This document shows positions 50,568 through 58,475 of a DNA stretch of 64,000 nucleotides, one piece after another; within the stretch, counting starts at the first letter, position 1, and each line of letters begins with the position of its first letter. The notes under the pieces are model-generated. The model ran no database searches and was not told where the DNA came from. It saw nothing but the letters and a program-made list of their open reading frames with translations. The position numbers and the translations under genes were made by a program. This DNA is from SAR202 cluster bacterium bin16 (lineage in GTDB: Bacteria; Chloroflexota; Dehalococcoidia; Lucifugimonadales; Australimonadaceae), in NCBI GenBank assembly GCA_002238425.1, contig MPMJ01000012.1, positions 1 through 64,000 on the forward strand, written 5' to 3'.

Positions 50568-50602
50568 GCAGTTAGCAGTCGCCACACGCGACTGCTAACT
50601 GC
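50568..50602. promoter_or_regulatory. Perfect 15-bp inverted repeat over the transcription start
   Basis: GCAGTTAGCAGTCGC (50568-50582) and GCGACTGCTAACTGC (50588-50602) around CACAC. It begins one base after the -10 box, so it covers the expected transcription start. Either a repressor operator or a 5'-end RNA hairpin, 17 bp before the ATG of the next gene. Confidence 0.7.
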
Positions 50603-50618
50603 GAGAAGGGCCTACCCT

Positions 50619-50939
50619 ATGCCTACCTACGCATACCAGTGCGGCTCCTGCGGCAACGAGTTCGACCTCCGCCAGGGCTTCGACGCGAGCCCGGAACAGC
50701 CGTGTCCGGCCTGCTCGGGCGCCAGTCGCCGTCGCTTCTCACCTCCTACGGTGATCTACAAGGGCTCCGGCTTCTACACGACGGACTACGCCCGGAAGGG
50801 CATTGATTCCTCGTCGTCTTCCTCCGCCTCTTCGTCTGCTTCATCGTCGTCATCTTCCAGTACGACTTCTTCCGGAGAGAAGAAGAGCGACTCCAAGACG
50901 GCGGACTCCAAGAGCAAGGCGTCCAGCGCGTTCGAGTAA
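50619..50939 (+). CDS. FmdB-like zinc-ribbon protein
   Basis: 106 residues. The N-terminal zinc ribbon MPTYAYQCGSCGNEFDLRQG...CPACSG has the CxxC-CxxC pairs of the FmdB/regulatory protein family. The C-terminal half is a low-complexity Ser tail (about 30 Ser) ending KSKASSAFE. The family is linked to regulation of formamide/amide metabolism in one case, otherwise unknown. It is behind a strong promoter and palindrome and 4 bp before dtd. Confidence 0.85.
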   Translation: MPTYAYQCGSCGNEFDLRQGFDASPEQPCPACSGASRRRFSPPTVIYKGSGFYTTDYARKGIDSSSSSSASSSASSSSSSSTTSSGEKKSDSKTADSKSKASSAFE

Positions 50940-50943
50940 AGCG

Positions 50944-51405
50944 ATGCGCGCGGTTGTGCAGCGCGTGAGCAGCGCCTCGGTGTCGATAGACGGCAAGGTG
51001 GTATCGCGCGTCCAGACCGGGTTGGTGGTACTGGTGGCGGTGGGACGGGACGACGCGGACGCGGATGCCGATTACATCGTTGAGAAGACCGTGCACCTGC
51101 GCGTGTTCCCCGATGCCGAGGGTCGGTTCGATCGTTCCGTGGAGGACGTCGGCGGAAGCCTGTTGGTGGTGAGCCAGTTCACGCTCTACGGAGATGTGCG
51201 GCGGGGCCGGCGTCCGTCGTTCACGGAGGCAGCGCCGCCGGACGAGGCCGTGGCACGATTTGCTGACGTGGTAGAGCGTTTCCGCGCGACCGGCGTCCCC
51301 GTCGAGACAGGACAGTTCCAAGCGATGATGGACGTCGCGCTGGTGAACGACGGCCCCGTAACGCTGATGTTGGACTCCGCCGACCGGCGGCGCCCCCGGC
51401 GTTAG
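50944..51405 (+). CDS. dtd: D-aminoacyl-tRNA deacylase
   Basis: Removes D-amino acids (D-Tyr and others, also Gly mischarged on tRNA-Ala). 153 residues. MRAVVQRVSSASVSIDGKVV at the start, the catalytic SQFTLYGD, and the cross-subunit NDGPVTLMLDS near the end (Gly-cisPro motif). It follows the FmdB-like gene by 4 bp. Confidence 0.93.
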   Translation: MRAVVQRVSSASVSIDGKVVSRVQTGLVVLVAVGRDDADADADYIVEKTVHLRVFPDAEGRFDRSVEDVGGSLLVVSQFTLYGDVRRGRRPSFTEAAPPDEAVARFADVVERFRATGVPVETGQFQAMMDVALVNDGPVTLMLDSADRRRPRR

Positions 51406-51428
51406 GGAGCGTGACAGGTGGAGGACGT

Positions 51429-51953
51429 ATGACGCTCCGATGGGTGGCGCCGCTCGTTCTCTTCACCGTGCTCATGATTGCGTCTGCGTGCGGTCGGGAC
51501 GAACCGCTGGAGCCGGTGAGCGGGGCGGAAGCAGAGCGCATCAAGGCGGAGCTGGAGGGCCGCTCCTTCCGCCAGTTCGAGCCCGGGAAGGACGCCAGTC
51601 CTCGGAAGGCGGTTGTTATCGATTTCTTCGGGCCGTTCGGCATCTACGCCCAGTACGCCGAGGGCGGGCACGTGGTCGACGAGTGGGAGCTCTCTGCCGA
51701 GGACTACAGCATCGAGCGACGCGGCGGGGGCTCTGAGATAACGCTGCGGTTCATCGAGCCGCGAACGAGGCAGCAGTTTCCCACACAGTGCAGCGACTGC
51801 GTTCCGGTCTCCGGTTTCTCCATCTCGATCAGGGATGTCTTCGACACGGGGGAGATAGAGTTCAGGCTGAACGACCCGGAGGGGGTGCTGCCCTCGCCGT
51901 TCCCGGTATTCACGTCCTGGACGAGGTTCCGGGAAGACGAGATTCAGAACTAG
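51429..51953 (+). CDS. Hypothetical lipoprotein
   Basis: 174 residues. Signal peptide with lipobox (VLMIASAC), then an unrecognised soluble domain with an IDFFGPFGIYAQY beta segment and a possible disulfide pair (CSDC). GTGGAGGAC sets the ATG at 51429. Probably cotranscribed with dtd (23-bp gap). Confidence 0.6.
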   Translation: MTLRWVAPLVLFTVLMIASACGRDEPLEPVSGAEAERIKAELEGRSFRQFEPGKDASPRKAVVIDFFGPFGIYAQYAEGGHVVDEWELSAEDYSIERRGGGSEITLRFIEPRTRQQFPTQCSDCVPVSGFSISIRDVFDTGEIEFRLNDPEGVLPSPFPVFTSWTRFREDEIQN

Positions 51954-52083
51954 GTGCTCCCGGTGTACCCTGCCGGAGCGGCCCTCATCGGCTCACGCAT
52001 CGCTGACAACGTGTAAGAGTCGCGCTTGACCGCGTCCGCTCAGGCTTGCTAGCGTGCCTGCATCCGTTGGGAAGGAGGGCGTC

Positions 52084-52764
52084 ATGAGTCCTGCGATGAA
52101 CAGGTTCGGAGGGTGGGCTCTCGTCATCGGACCGCTGCTCGCGTTGGGGTTCTTCCTCATCGAACCGGGCGGCCTCCTGATTGACAGCGCCGACTCGACC
52201 GATGCGGTTGCGAGCATCACTGCGAGGTCGGCGAACACCGCGCTCACGCACCTGACCGCGCTGATCGTTCCGTTCGGCCTGGCGCTCCTGCTGTTCGGGT
52301 ACATCGTCCTTCAGGCCGGGGCGATCCGGGAAGGCGGCGGTATCGGCGCGGCGCTGCTCGCCGTGGTGTTCCTGGGGATAGGCATGATTGCCTGGGGGAT
52401 AACCCAGGGGTTGAACCACCCGATCTCCGAGATCGACGTCTCGTCGGCAGAATCGCTGTCGGTGGGAGTGGTGCTCAGCGAAGTGCAGTCTGCGTGCCGT
52501 GTCGTGGGCGGGCTGTTCGCTGCCGCCGGGTTCCTCGTTCTGGGCCTGAGCCCGTGGATGCGCGAACGCTCCAACGTAATGGCGGCGAACGGGATAGTGC
52601 TGATCTCCCTTGTCTCGCTCGCGGGGCTTATCGTTGGGCTCTTCGCGGTCGATCTGCGTGCTGAGGGAATCATGGTCTCCAGGGCGTGCTACTTCGTGTG
52701 GGTTGCCTGGAGCGTCTACCTCGGAGTGCAACTCATCAAGAGCAGTGGCAACGAATCCGGCTGA
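52084..52764 (+). CDS. Hypothetical membrane protein (DUF4386-like)
   Basis: 226 residues with about six predicted helices. Examples are WALVIGPLLALGFFLIEPGG, LTALIVPFGLALLLFGYIVL, IGAALLAVVFLGIGMIAWGI, VVGGLFAAAGFLVLGLSPWM and GIVLISLVSLAGLIVGLFAV. It resembles the DUF4386/DUF998-type integral membrane group only in layout. GGAAGGAGGG is a good ribosome site. The next SDR gene starts 22 bp later. Confidence 0.6.
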   Translation: MSPAMNRFGGWALVIGPLLALGFFLIEPGGLLIDSADSTDAVASITARSANTALTHLTALIVPFGLALLLFGYIVLQAGAIREGGGIGAALLAVVFLGIGMIAWGITQGLNHPISEIDVSSAESLSVGVVLSEVQSACRVVGGLFAAAGFLVLGLSPWMRERSNVMAANGIVLISLVSLAGLIVGLFAVDLRAEGIMVSRACYFVWVAWSVYLGVQLIKSSGNESG

Positions 52765-52786
52765 CGCGCCGGCAGGGAGGAACGTT

Positions 52787-53726
52787 ATGGGAGACCTGCT
52801 CAAAGGCAGGGTTGCGGTCGTTACCGGCTCGGGCCGGGGCATCGGACGCGCCCACGCGATGGCGCTGGCCGAGGAGGGCGCGAGCGTCGTGGTTAACGAC
52901 ATCGGGGTCGAACGCGACGGCACCGGCGGCACGCGCGCTCCGGCGGATGAGGCCGTCGCGCAGATCCGAGAGAACGGCGGCGAGGCCGTCGCCAGCTACG
53001 ACGACATCTCGGACTACGAGGCGGCCGGCAACCTCATCAAGACGGCGGTGGACAACTTCGGCAGGCTGGACATCCTGGTGAACAATGCGGGGACGTTCCA
53101 GTACCGGCTCTTTCACCAGTTGACTGAGCAAGAGTGGGACGGGCTGATGAACGTGCACCTGTTCGGGACGTTCAACACCTGCCACCATGCCGTGAAGGTG
53201 ATGATGGAGCAGCGCTACGGGCGCATCATCAACACGGCGTCCAGCCAGTGGCGCAACCCGGAGGGGCGCGGGAACTACGGCGCGGCGAAGGGCGCCATCG
53301 TGTCGCTTACGTGGGGACTGGCGTTCGAGTTGCGGAACCACAACATCACCGTGAACGCGCTCGCGCCGATGGCGGCGACGCGCAGTTTCGGCGACGACAC
53401 CTACCGCGACATGCTGGCGGACGCCGGGCTGGACCGGAAGAAGAACCCGGCGGAGCAGGGCGACAACCGCGCAGGGCCGGAGTTCGTCTCACCGTTGATC
53501 GTCTGGCTTGCCTCGGGAGAGGCGGGGGGGGGAAGAGGGGGGAGGGGTCAACGGCATCGTCTTCCGGGCGGGGTCGGGCAAGATCGGGCGGTACAGCCAC
53601 CCGACGGAGATCAGGACGCTGTACCGCGAGGCCGGCAACGGCGACCCGTGGACGCTCGACGAACTCGACGAAGTGCTGCCGTCCACCGTGCTGATGGGCG
53701 AGACGAAGGCCCCGTTCATCCCGTAA
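52787..53726 (+). CDS. Short-chain dehydrogenase (3-hydroxyacyl-CoA dehydrogenase-like), frameshifted near 53530
   Basis: SDR like the peroxisomal multifunctional (HSD17B4) type. NAD site VTGSGRGIGRAHAM, DILVNNAG, catalytic Ser in NTASSQWRNPEG and YGAAKG, then NALAPMAATR. At 53521-53548 a G/A-run (GGCGGGGGGGGGAAGAGGGG) replaces what should be a few residues. The reading frame shifts and the proper C-terminus (VNGIVFRAGSGKIGRYSHPTE...KAPFIP) is in another frame. The paralogue at 53744 reads through this point. Likely a sequence artefact or a young pseudogene. Confidence 0.8.
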
Positions 53727-53743
53727 GGCGGAGGAGAAGCGCT

Positions 53744-54697
53744 ATGGCAGACGAATACATACCGCCAAGAGGGAACAGGCTCGAGGGCAAGGTGGCCATC
53801 GTCACGGGCTCGGGCCGGGGCATCGGCAGGGCGCACGCGATCGCGCTGGCCGCCGAGGGCGCGAAGGTTGTGGTCAACGATCCCGGCGTCGAACGGACAG
53901 GTGCCGGGGGAAGCGCGGCGCCTGCTGACGACACGGTGTCCTTCATCCGGGAGAACGGCGGCGAGGCCGTCGCGAACTACAACTCGGTCGCGGACTACGA
54001 GGAAGCCGGGCAGATCATCAAGACGGCGCTCGACGCGTACGGGCAGCTGGACATCCTGGTGAACAACGCTGGCATCGCCCGCGAGGGCCTCTTCCACCAG
54101 ATAACGCCGGAGGACTTCGCCGCGGTGGTGGGGACGCACCTCAAGGGGACGTTCAACACCTGTCACCACGCCGTGCCGCTGCTGATGGAGCAGCGCTCTG
54201 GACGCATCATCAACACGGCGTCGAGCCAGTGGCGCAACCCGGAGGGGCGCGCTGCGTACGGCGCGGCGAAGGGCGGCATCGTGAGCCTCACGTGGAACCT
54301 GGCGTTCGAGCTGCGCTATCACAACATCACGGTGAACGCGATAGCGCCCATGGCGCAGACGCGCGGGTTCCTCAACTACCGCCACCCGCAGGTGCTGGCC
54401 GAGGCCGGTATCCCCGCGAAGAAGGCGGGCGACGAACTCGCTGCGAACCGTCCCGGCGGCGAGCACGTCTCGCCCATCGTGGTGTGGCTGGCGACCGATG
54501 CGGCGGCGCACGTGAACGGCTGCGTCTTCCGCGCGGGGAGCGGCAAGTACGGGTTCTACGCTCACCCCACCGAGGTGCGGACGGTCAACAAGGACTGGCG
54601 CACCAAGGGGAAGTGGACGATAGAGGAAGTGAGCAAGATACTGCCGAGCAGCCTGCTGTTCGACGGCTCGATCGCCCCGTTCATCCCGACGGACTAG
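53744..54697 (+). CDS. Short-chain dehydrogenase, tandem paralogue
   Basis: 317 residues, intact copy of the same SDR type: VTGSGRGIGRAHAIALAAEG, DILVNNAGIAREGLFHQ, NTASSQWRNPEGRAAYGAAKG and NAIAPMAQTR. Long stretches are near-identical to the upstream gene at DNA level, so the pair is a tandem duplication. The C-terminal extension (KWTIEEVSKILPSSLLFDGS) is family-typical. Substrate: a beta-hydroxyacyl-CoA or steroid-like alcohol, not determined. Confidence 0.88.
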   Translation: MADEYIPPRGNRLEGKVAIVTGSGRGIGRAHAIALAAEGAKVVVNDPGVERTGAGGSAAPADDTVSFIRENGGEAVANYNSVADYEEAGQIIKTALDAYGQLDILVNNAGIAREGLFHQITPEDFAAVVGTHLKGTFNTCHHAVPLLMEQRSGRIINTASSQWRNPEGRAAYGAAKGGIVSLTWNLAFELRYHNITVNAIAPMAQTRGFLNYRHPQVLAEAGIPAKKAGDELAANRPGGEHVSPIVVWLATDAAAHVNGCVFRAGSGKYGFYAHPTEVRTVNKDWRTKGKWTIEEVSKILPSSLLFDGSIAPFIPTD

Positions 54698-54714
54698 GGC
54701 GACCGCGCCCACTC

Positions 54715-55452
54715 ATGCCAGACCTGCCATTCGTCATCGGTTCAGCCGTCACCGTGCTGTTCGCCTCCCTTATCCAGGGCGCGACCGGGTTCGGGTTCGT
54801 TGTCACGTCGGCGCCCATCATGGCCTCGTACCTCGACCCGAAACTCGTAATCCCCGTGCTGTTGATCATCGGTACGGTCCTGAACTTCCCGCTGATGGTG
54901 CACACGCGGCACCAGTTCAGCATCGCGCGCATATGGCCGATGATGCTCGCCGGCGTCGTCTGCACTCCGATCGGAACGTTCATCCTGACGCGGCTCGACG
55001 CACCGCAGATCAAGATAATCCTAGGGGTGGTGACGGGCACGGTGGCGGTGGCCTTGCTCCTCGGACTGCAGCGCACCGCACGCAACCAGCGCCTCGCCTC
55101 GATACCGGTCGGCGCGGCGAGCGGACTGCTCACGGGAGCGACGGGCCTCGCGGGCGCGCCGGTCATCCTCTTCTTCGCGAACCAGGGGGTCGAGCAGAGA
55201 CAGTTCCGAGCGGATATCATCTATTATCTGGCAGGGGTGTCCCTCTCAGCGTTCCCGAGCTATGCCGTAGCGGGCGTTCTGACGCTCGAATCGGTACAGT
55301 TGGCAGCGGTGCTCCTGCCCGCGGGGGCAGCGGGCGTTTTCGGCGGGATATGGCTCTCCAGCCGAATTCCGGCGCTGGTGTTCCGGCGCATCGCACTGGG
55401 GATAGTGTTGATCGCTGCAGTGATAGCGATCACGTCAGGAGTGGCAGGGTGA
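54715..55452 (+). CDS. TauE/SafE-family sulfite/anion exporter
   Basis: 245 residues with about eight helices. GATGFGFVVTSAPIMASYLDP and GLLTGATGLAGAPVILFFANQG are the paired half-motifs of TauE/SafE transporters. Members export sulfite, sulfoacetate or other organosulfur anions; exact substrate unknown. The start ATG is at 54715, 17 bp after the SDR gene. Confidence 0.85.
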   Translation: MPDLPFVIGSAVTVLFASLIQGATGFGFVVTSAPIMASYLDPKLVIPVLLIIGTVLNFPLMVHTRHQFSIARIWPMMLAGVVCTPIGTFILTRLDAPQIKIILGVVTGTVAVALLLGLQRTARNQRLASIPVGAASGLLTGATGLAGAPVILFFANQGVEQRQFRADIIYYLAGVSLSAFPSYAVAGVLTLESVQLAAVLLPAGAAGVFGGIWLSSRIPALVFRRIALGIVLIAAVIAITSGVAG

Positions 55453-56078
55453 GTCTGTCAAGCTCGATACGGCGTCGACTGGCTTCGATGGCGGTTCTCG
55501 CACCGCTCTACTACACGTCGGTCACGGCGCGTGCGATGCGCAACGCCCCGCCCGGCTACAGCTCGACGCAGCACACGATGAGCCGGCTTGCCGCGCGGGG
55601 TACGTCGAGTGCCAAACTGATGAACGCCGCGTTCGCGGGTTACGGCGTGCTCGTGCAAGGGCTTGGCCCGGTGTTGCACCACGAGGCCAGGGGTGGGAAG
55701 CGAGGACGCGCCCTCTGGGGGCTCGTGGCGATATACGGTCTCGGCGCGGTCCTCGCGGCGAAGTACCCCACGCGGAGCGAGCGGCAGGTGCTTCCGGGCA
55801 TCACGGAGAACAGCGCCCACAACATCGCGGGCGGGATGACGCTGTCGAGCATCGGTCTGCTCATGGCGCTGTCGCCCCGCGCGCTGAAGGAGCGTCCCGC
55901 GTGGTGCGGCTGGTGGAGATGGTTCTCCTACACCATGTTCGCCGCGACCTGCATCCTCACGCTGCCGTACTACTCGCGCACCTGGCTCCGAAAGCGAGGG
56001 CTGTTCCAGCGCAGCATCTTCGTCACGACGATGACGTGGGTGATGACGACCGCGCTGCGCCTGCGCAACGTTTCCTGA
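55449..56078 (+). CDS. Hypothetical membrane protein (DUF998-like)
   Basis: 209 residues with about six helices. The arrangement SVTARAMRNAPPGYSSTQHTMSRLAARGTSSAKLMN followed by hydrophobic segments, and HNIAGGMTLSSIGLLMALS, is DUF998-like. The GTG at 55449 overlaps the TauE stop (GTGA), indicating coupling. Function unknown. Confidence 0.62.
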   Translation: MSLSSSIRRRLASMAVLAPLYYTSVTARAMRNAPPGYSSTQHTMSRLAARGTSSAKLMNAAFAGYGVLVQGLGPVLHHEARGGKRGRALWGLVAIYGLGAVLAAKYPTRSERQVLPGITENSAHNIAGGMTLSSIGLLMALSPRALKERPAWCGWWRWFSYTMFAATCILTLPYYSRTWLRKRGLFQRSIFVTTMTWVMTTALRLRNVS

Positions 56079-56090
56079 GGACGGTCTCCC

Positions 56091-57080
56091 CTACCGGACG
56101 GGCGCCTGCGGGACGTCGGCTCCCATGCCGAAGCGCTCGACCTCTTCGTCGGTGCCGTCCCACGCGGCGATGGCGTCCACGGCGTCACGCTCCTCGGGTG
56201 AGAGCATCCAGTTCGAGGCGGCTGCGTTCCCTACGACCTGCTCCTCGGTCATCGCTCCCGCTATGACGGAGCTCACCGCGGGATGCGCGAGCAGCCACGC
56301 GAACGCGAGGTCGAGGACCGAGTGCCCGTGCTCGTTCGCGTACGCGTCGAGGCGCGACAGTACATCGCGGGCGCGTTCGTCGCCCTGCAACTGCCCGACC
56401 ATCCGCCTTGCGCTGCCGGGCACCTCCGCGCCCGCCGCGTACTTGCCGGTGAGCCAGCCGCCCGCGAGCGGGAAATAGGGCAGGAAGCCGATGTTGTGCT
56501 CCGTGCAGTAGGGGAGCAGTTCCAGTTCGACCTGCCGGTGCATGAGGCTGTAGTTGTTCTGGGATGAGACGAATGGCGCGAGTCCGCGCTCGTCGGCGGC
56601 CCGGTTGGCGTCGGCGTGGCGCCAGCCGGAGTAGTTGCATTCGCCCACGTACCGCACCTTGCCCTCCTTGACGAGGTCGTTCAGCGGTTCCAGGTACTCC
56701 TCGTGCGGGACGCCGTGCGGGATGAAGTGGATCTGGTAGAGGTCGATCACGTCGGTCTGGAGTTTCGTGAGGCTCTCCTCGACGTTCTTCATGATGCGGT
56801 CGCGAGGCGACTCCCCGTCGAGGCTGTTGAGGTTGAACTTGGTCGCGAGGAGGAAGTCGTTCCGTTGGCCGCGCAGCGCCTCGCCGATGTGGACCTCGCT
56901 CTGGCCGCCGCCGTAGATGTTGGCGGTGTCGATGAGGTTGATCCCCACGTCCCGGCACTTGTCGAGCACGCGCTTGCTGTCTGCGTGGTCGCTGATACGG
57001 GAAGGGTTGCCGAAATTGTTTGTTCCGAGGCCTATGACGGATACGTTGAGGTCCGTGTCGCCGAGTCTGCGGTACTGCAT
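56091..57080 (-). CDS. Aldo/keto reductase
   Basis: 329 residues, NADPH-dependent TIM-barrel reductase. MQYRRLGDTDLNVSVIGLGT, catalytic Asp-Tyr in INLIDTANIYGGGQSE, Lys in FLLATKFNLNS, His in IDLYQIHFIP, and the late NADP site AHPAVSSVIAGAMTEEQV. ATG 57080 is supported by GGAGGA; the longer frame to 57149 is unlikely. It belongs to the YghZ/Kv-beta-like group. Confidence 0.88.
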   Translation of the reverse strand: MQYRRLGDTDLNVSVIGLGTNNFGNPSRISDHADSKRVLDKCRDVGINLIDTANIYGGGQSEVHIGEALRGQRNDFLLATKFNLNSLDGESPRDRIMKNVEESLTKLQTDVIDLYQIHFIPHGVPHEEYLEPLNDLVKEGKVRYVGECNYSGWRHADANRAADERGLAPFVSSQNNYSLMHRQVELELLPYCTEHNIGFLPYFPLAGGWLTGKYAAGAEVPGSARRMVGQLQGDERARDVLSRLDAYANEHGHSVLDLAFAWLLAHPAVSSVIAGAMTEEQVVGNAAASNWMLSPEERDAVDAIAAWDGTDEEVERFGMGADVPQAPVR

Positions 57081-57221
57081 CTGCTGTTCCTCCGAGTTTG
57101 CGCCGGGGGTATCGCGCCGGGCGCTCCGCACGCATGATAGCGGATGCACGCGCTGGCTGGCGGAACAAAGAGGGTTGGTATACTCGCAGGGCAGTTGCCG
57201 AGAGCAATTCCCCGAGGTGGC

Positions 57222-58451
57222 ATGGTTACGTTCACATCAACCGCAGCCCGTGCGGTGTTGGTCTGTGCGCTTCTGCTGGGGTCAGTGGTGGCCTGTGATG
57301 GCGACACCGCTCCCGCTCTGAAGATCGGACTGCTGCTGGACTTCAGCGAGGGATCGACAGAGAAGGCGCGGGACAGGGAGCGGGCGTTCGACCTGGCGGT
57401 GCAGCAGGTCAACGCCGCAGGGGGAGTGTTCGGGCGCCCCGTCGAGACGGTGACGCGGGATTCCACCCGCGACCCCGCGGTCGCGGTGGAGGAAGCCCGG
57501 CGCATGATCGAGGAAGACGGCGTTCACGCCCTGGTCGGGCCCAACTCCAGCGCGAACTCGCTGCCCGTGGCGGAACAGGCGGCCGGTCCGGCGGGCATAC
57601 CGGCCATCAGTCCGTCGGCTAGTTCCCCACTCCTCACCGGCGCGGAGGACAACGACTTCTTCTTCCGCGCTGCACTGTCCGACAGCGCGCAGGGGCCTGT
57701 ACTGGCGCAGGTGACGCGGGACCTCGGCTTCACGAACGTCGGTGTGATCTACCTCGACGACTCCTGGGGGCGTGGCATCTACGAGTCGTTCTCGGCGGCG
57801 TGGACCGGCGCGCTGCGGGCCGCCGTCGTTCCGCCCGGGAAGACGACGTTCCTCTCCGAGTTGCGGGAGACGGCGGGCGGAGGCGCCGAGGCACTTGTCG
57901 TCCTCACGTTCGAGGCGGAGGCGGCGGTGGTAATCCGCGAGGCCGTGGAGAGCGGCCTGTATGAGCGGTTCATCCTGGGTGGCGCCTTGAAGAGTCCTGC
58001 CCTGGGTGCTGCCGTCGGCGGAGCGCTCGCAGGTGCACACGGCACGGCGGGTGCGCCTGCGCCGGAGAGTGCGGCCCTGGCCGAATGGGATGCCGCGTTC
58101 GTTGCGGAGTACGGCAAGCCTCCCGAGTACGCCTACGTGCGGGAGACGTACGACGCCACGATCGCTCTCGCGCTGGCGGCGCAGGCTGCGGGAAGCGTCG
58201 ACGGCGCCGCCATCCGCGACCACCTGCGCAGCGTCGGCAGCGGGCCGGGTACAGTGATAACGCCAACAGCCGCGGGTGTGGCGGACGCGCTGCGCATCCT
58301 CGGCGAAGGCGGAGCGGTGGACTACGAGGGAGCCGCAACGACGATGGACTGGGACGACAACGGTGACCTGCGGCGTGGCCATATCGGCGTCTGGCGGTTC
58401 ACGGACGACGGGCGGATCGAGGACCTCTACAGTGTGCAGTTCGACTACTAG
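57222..58451 (+). CDS. Branched-chain amino-acid-type substrate-binding lipoprotein
   Basis: 409 residues, type I periplasmic binding fold. Lipobox GSVVAC; KIGLLLDFSEGSTEKARDRE; LVGPNSSANSLPVAEQAAG; VIYLDDSWGRGIYESF. It is related to the lipoprotein at 29786. No permease or ATPase is adjacent; the next genes are unrelated dehydrogenase and hypothetical genes. Either it uses a transporter encoded elsewhere or acts as a sensor. Confidence 0.85.
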   Translation: MVTFTSTAARAVLVCALLLGSVVACDGDTAPALKIGLLLDFSEGSTEKARDRERAFDLAVQQVNAAGGVFGRPVETVTRDSTRDPAVAVEEARRMIEEDGVHALVGPNSSANSLPVAEQAAGPAGIPAISPSASSPLLTGAEDNDFFFRAALSDSAQGPVLAQVTRDLGFTNVGVIYLDDSWGRGIYESFSAAWTGALRAAVVPPGKTTFLSELRETAGGGAEALVVLTFEAEAAVVIREAVESGLYERFILGGALKSPALGAAVGGALAGAHGTAGAPAPESAALAEWDAAFVAEYGKPPEYAYVRETYDATIALALAAQAAGSVDGAAIRDHLRSVGSGPGTVITPTAAGVADALRILGEGGAVDYEGAATTMDWDDNGDLRRGHIGVWRFTDDGRIEDLYSVQFDY

Positions 58452-58475
58452 AACGCGGCCCGCAGGAGCACAAGG

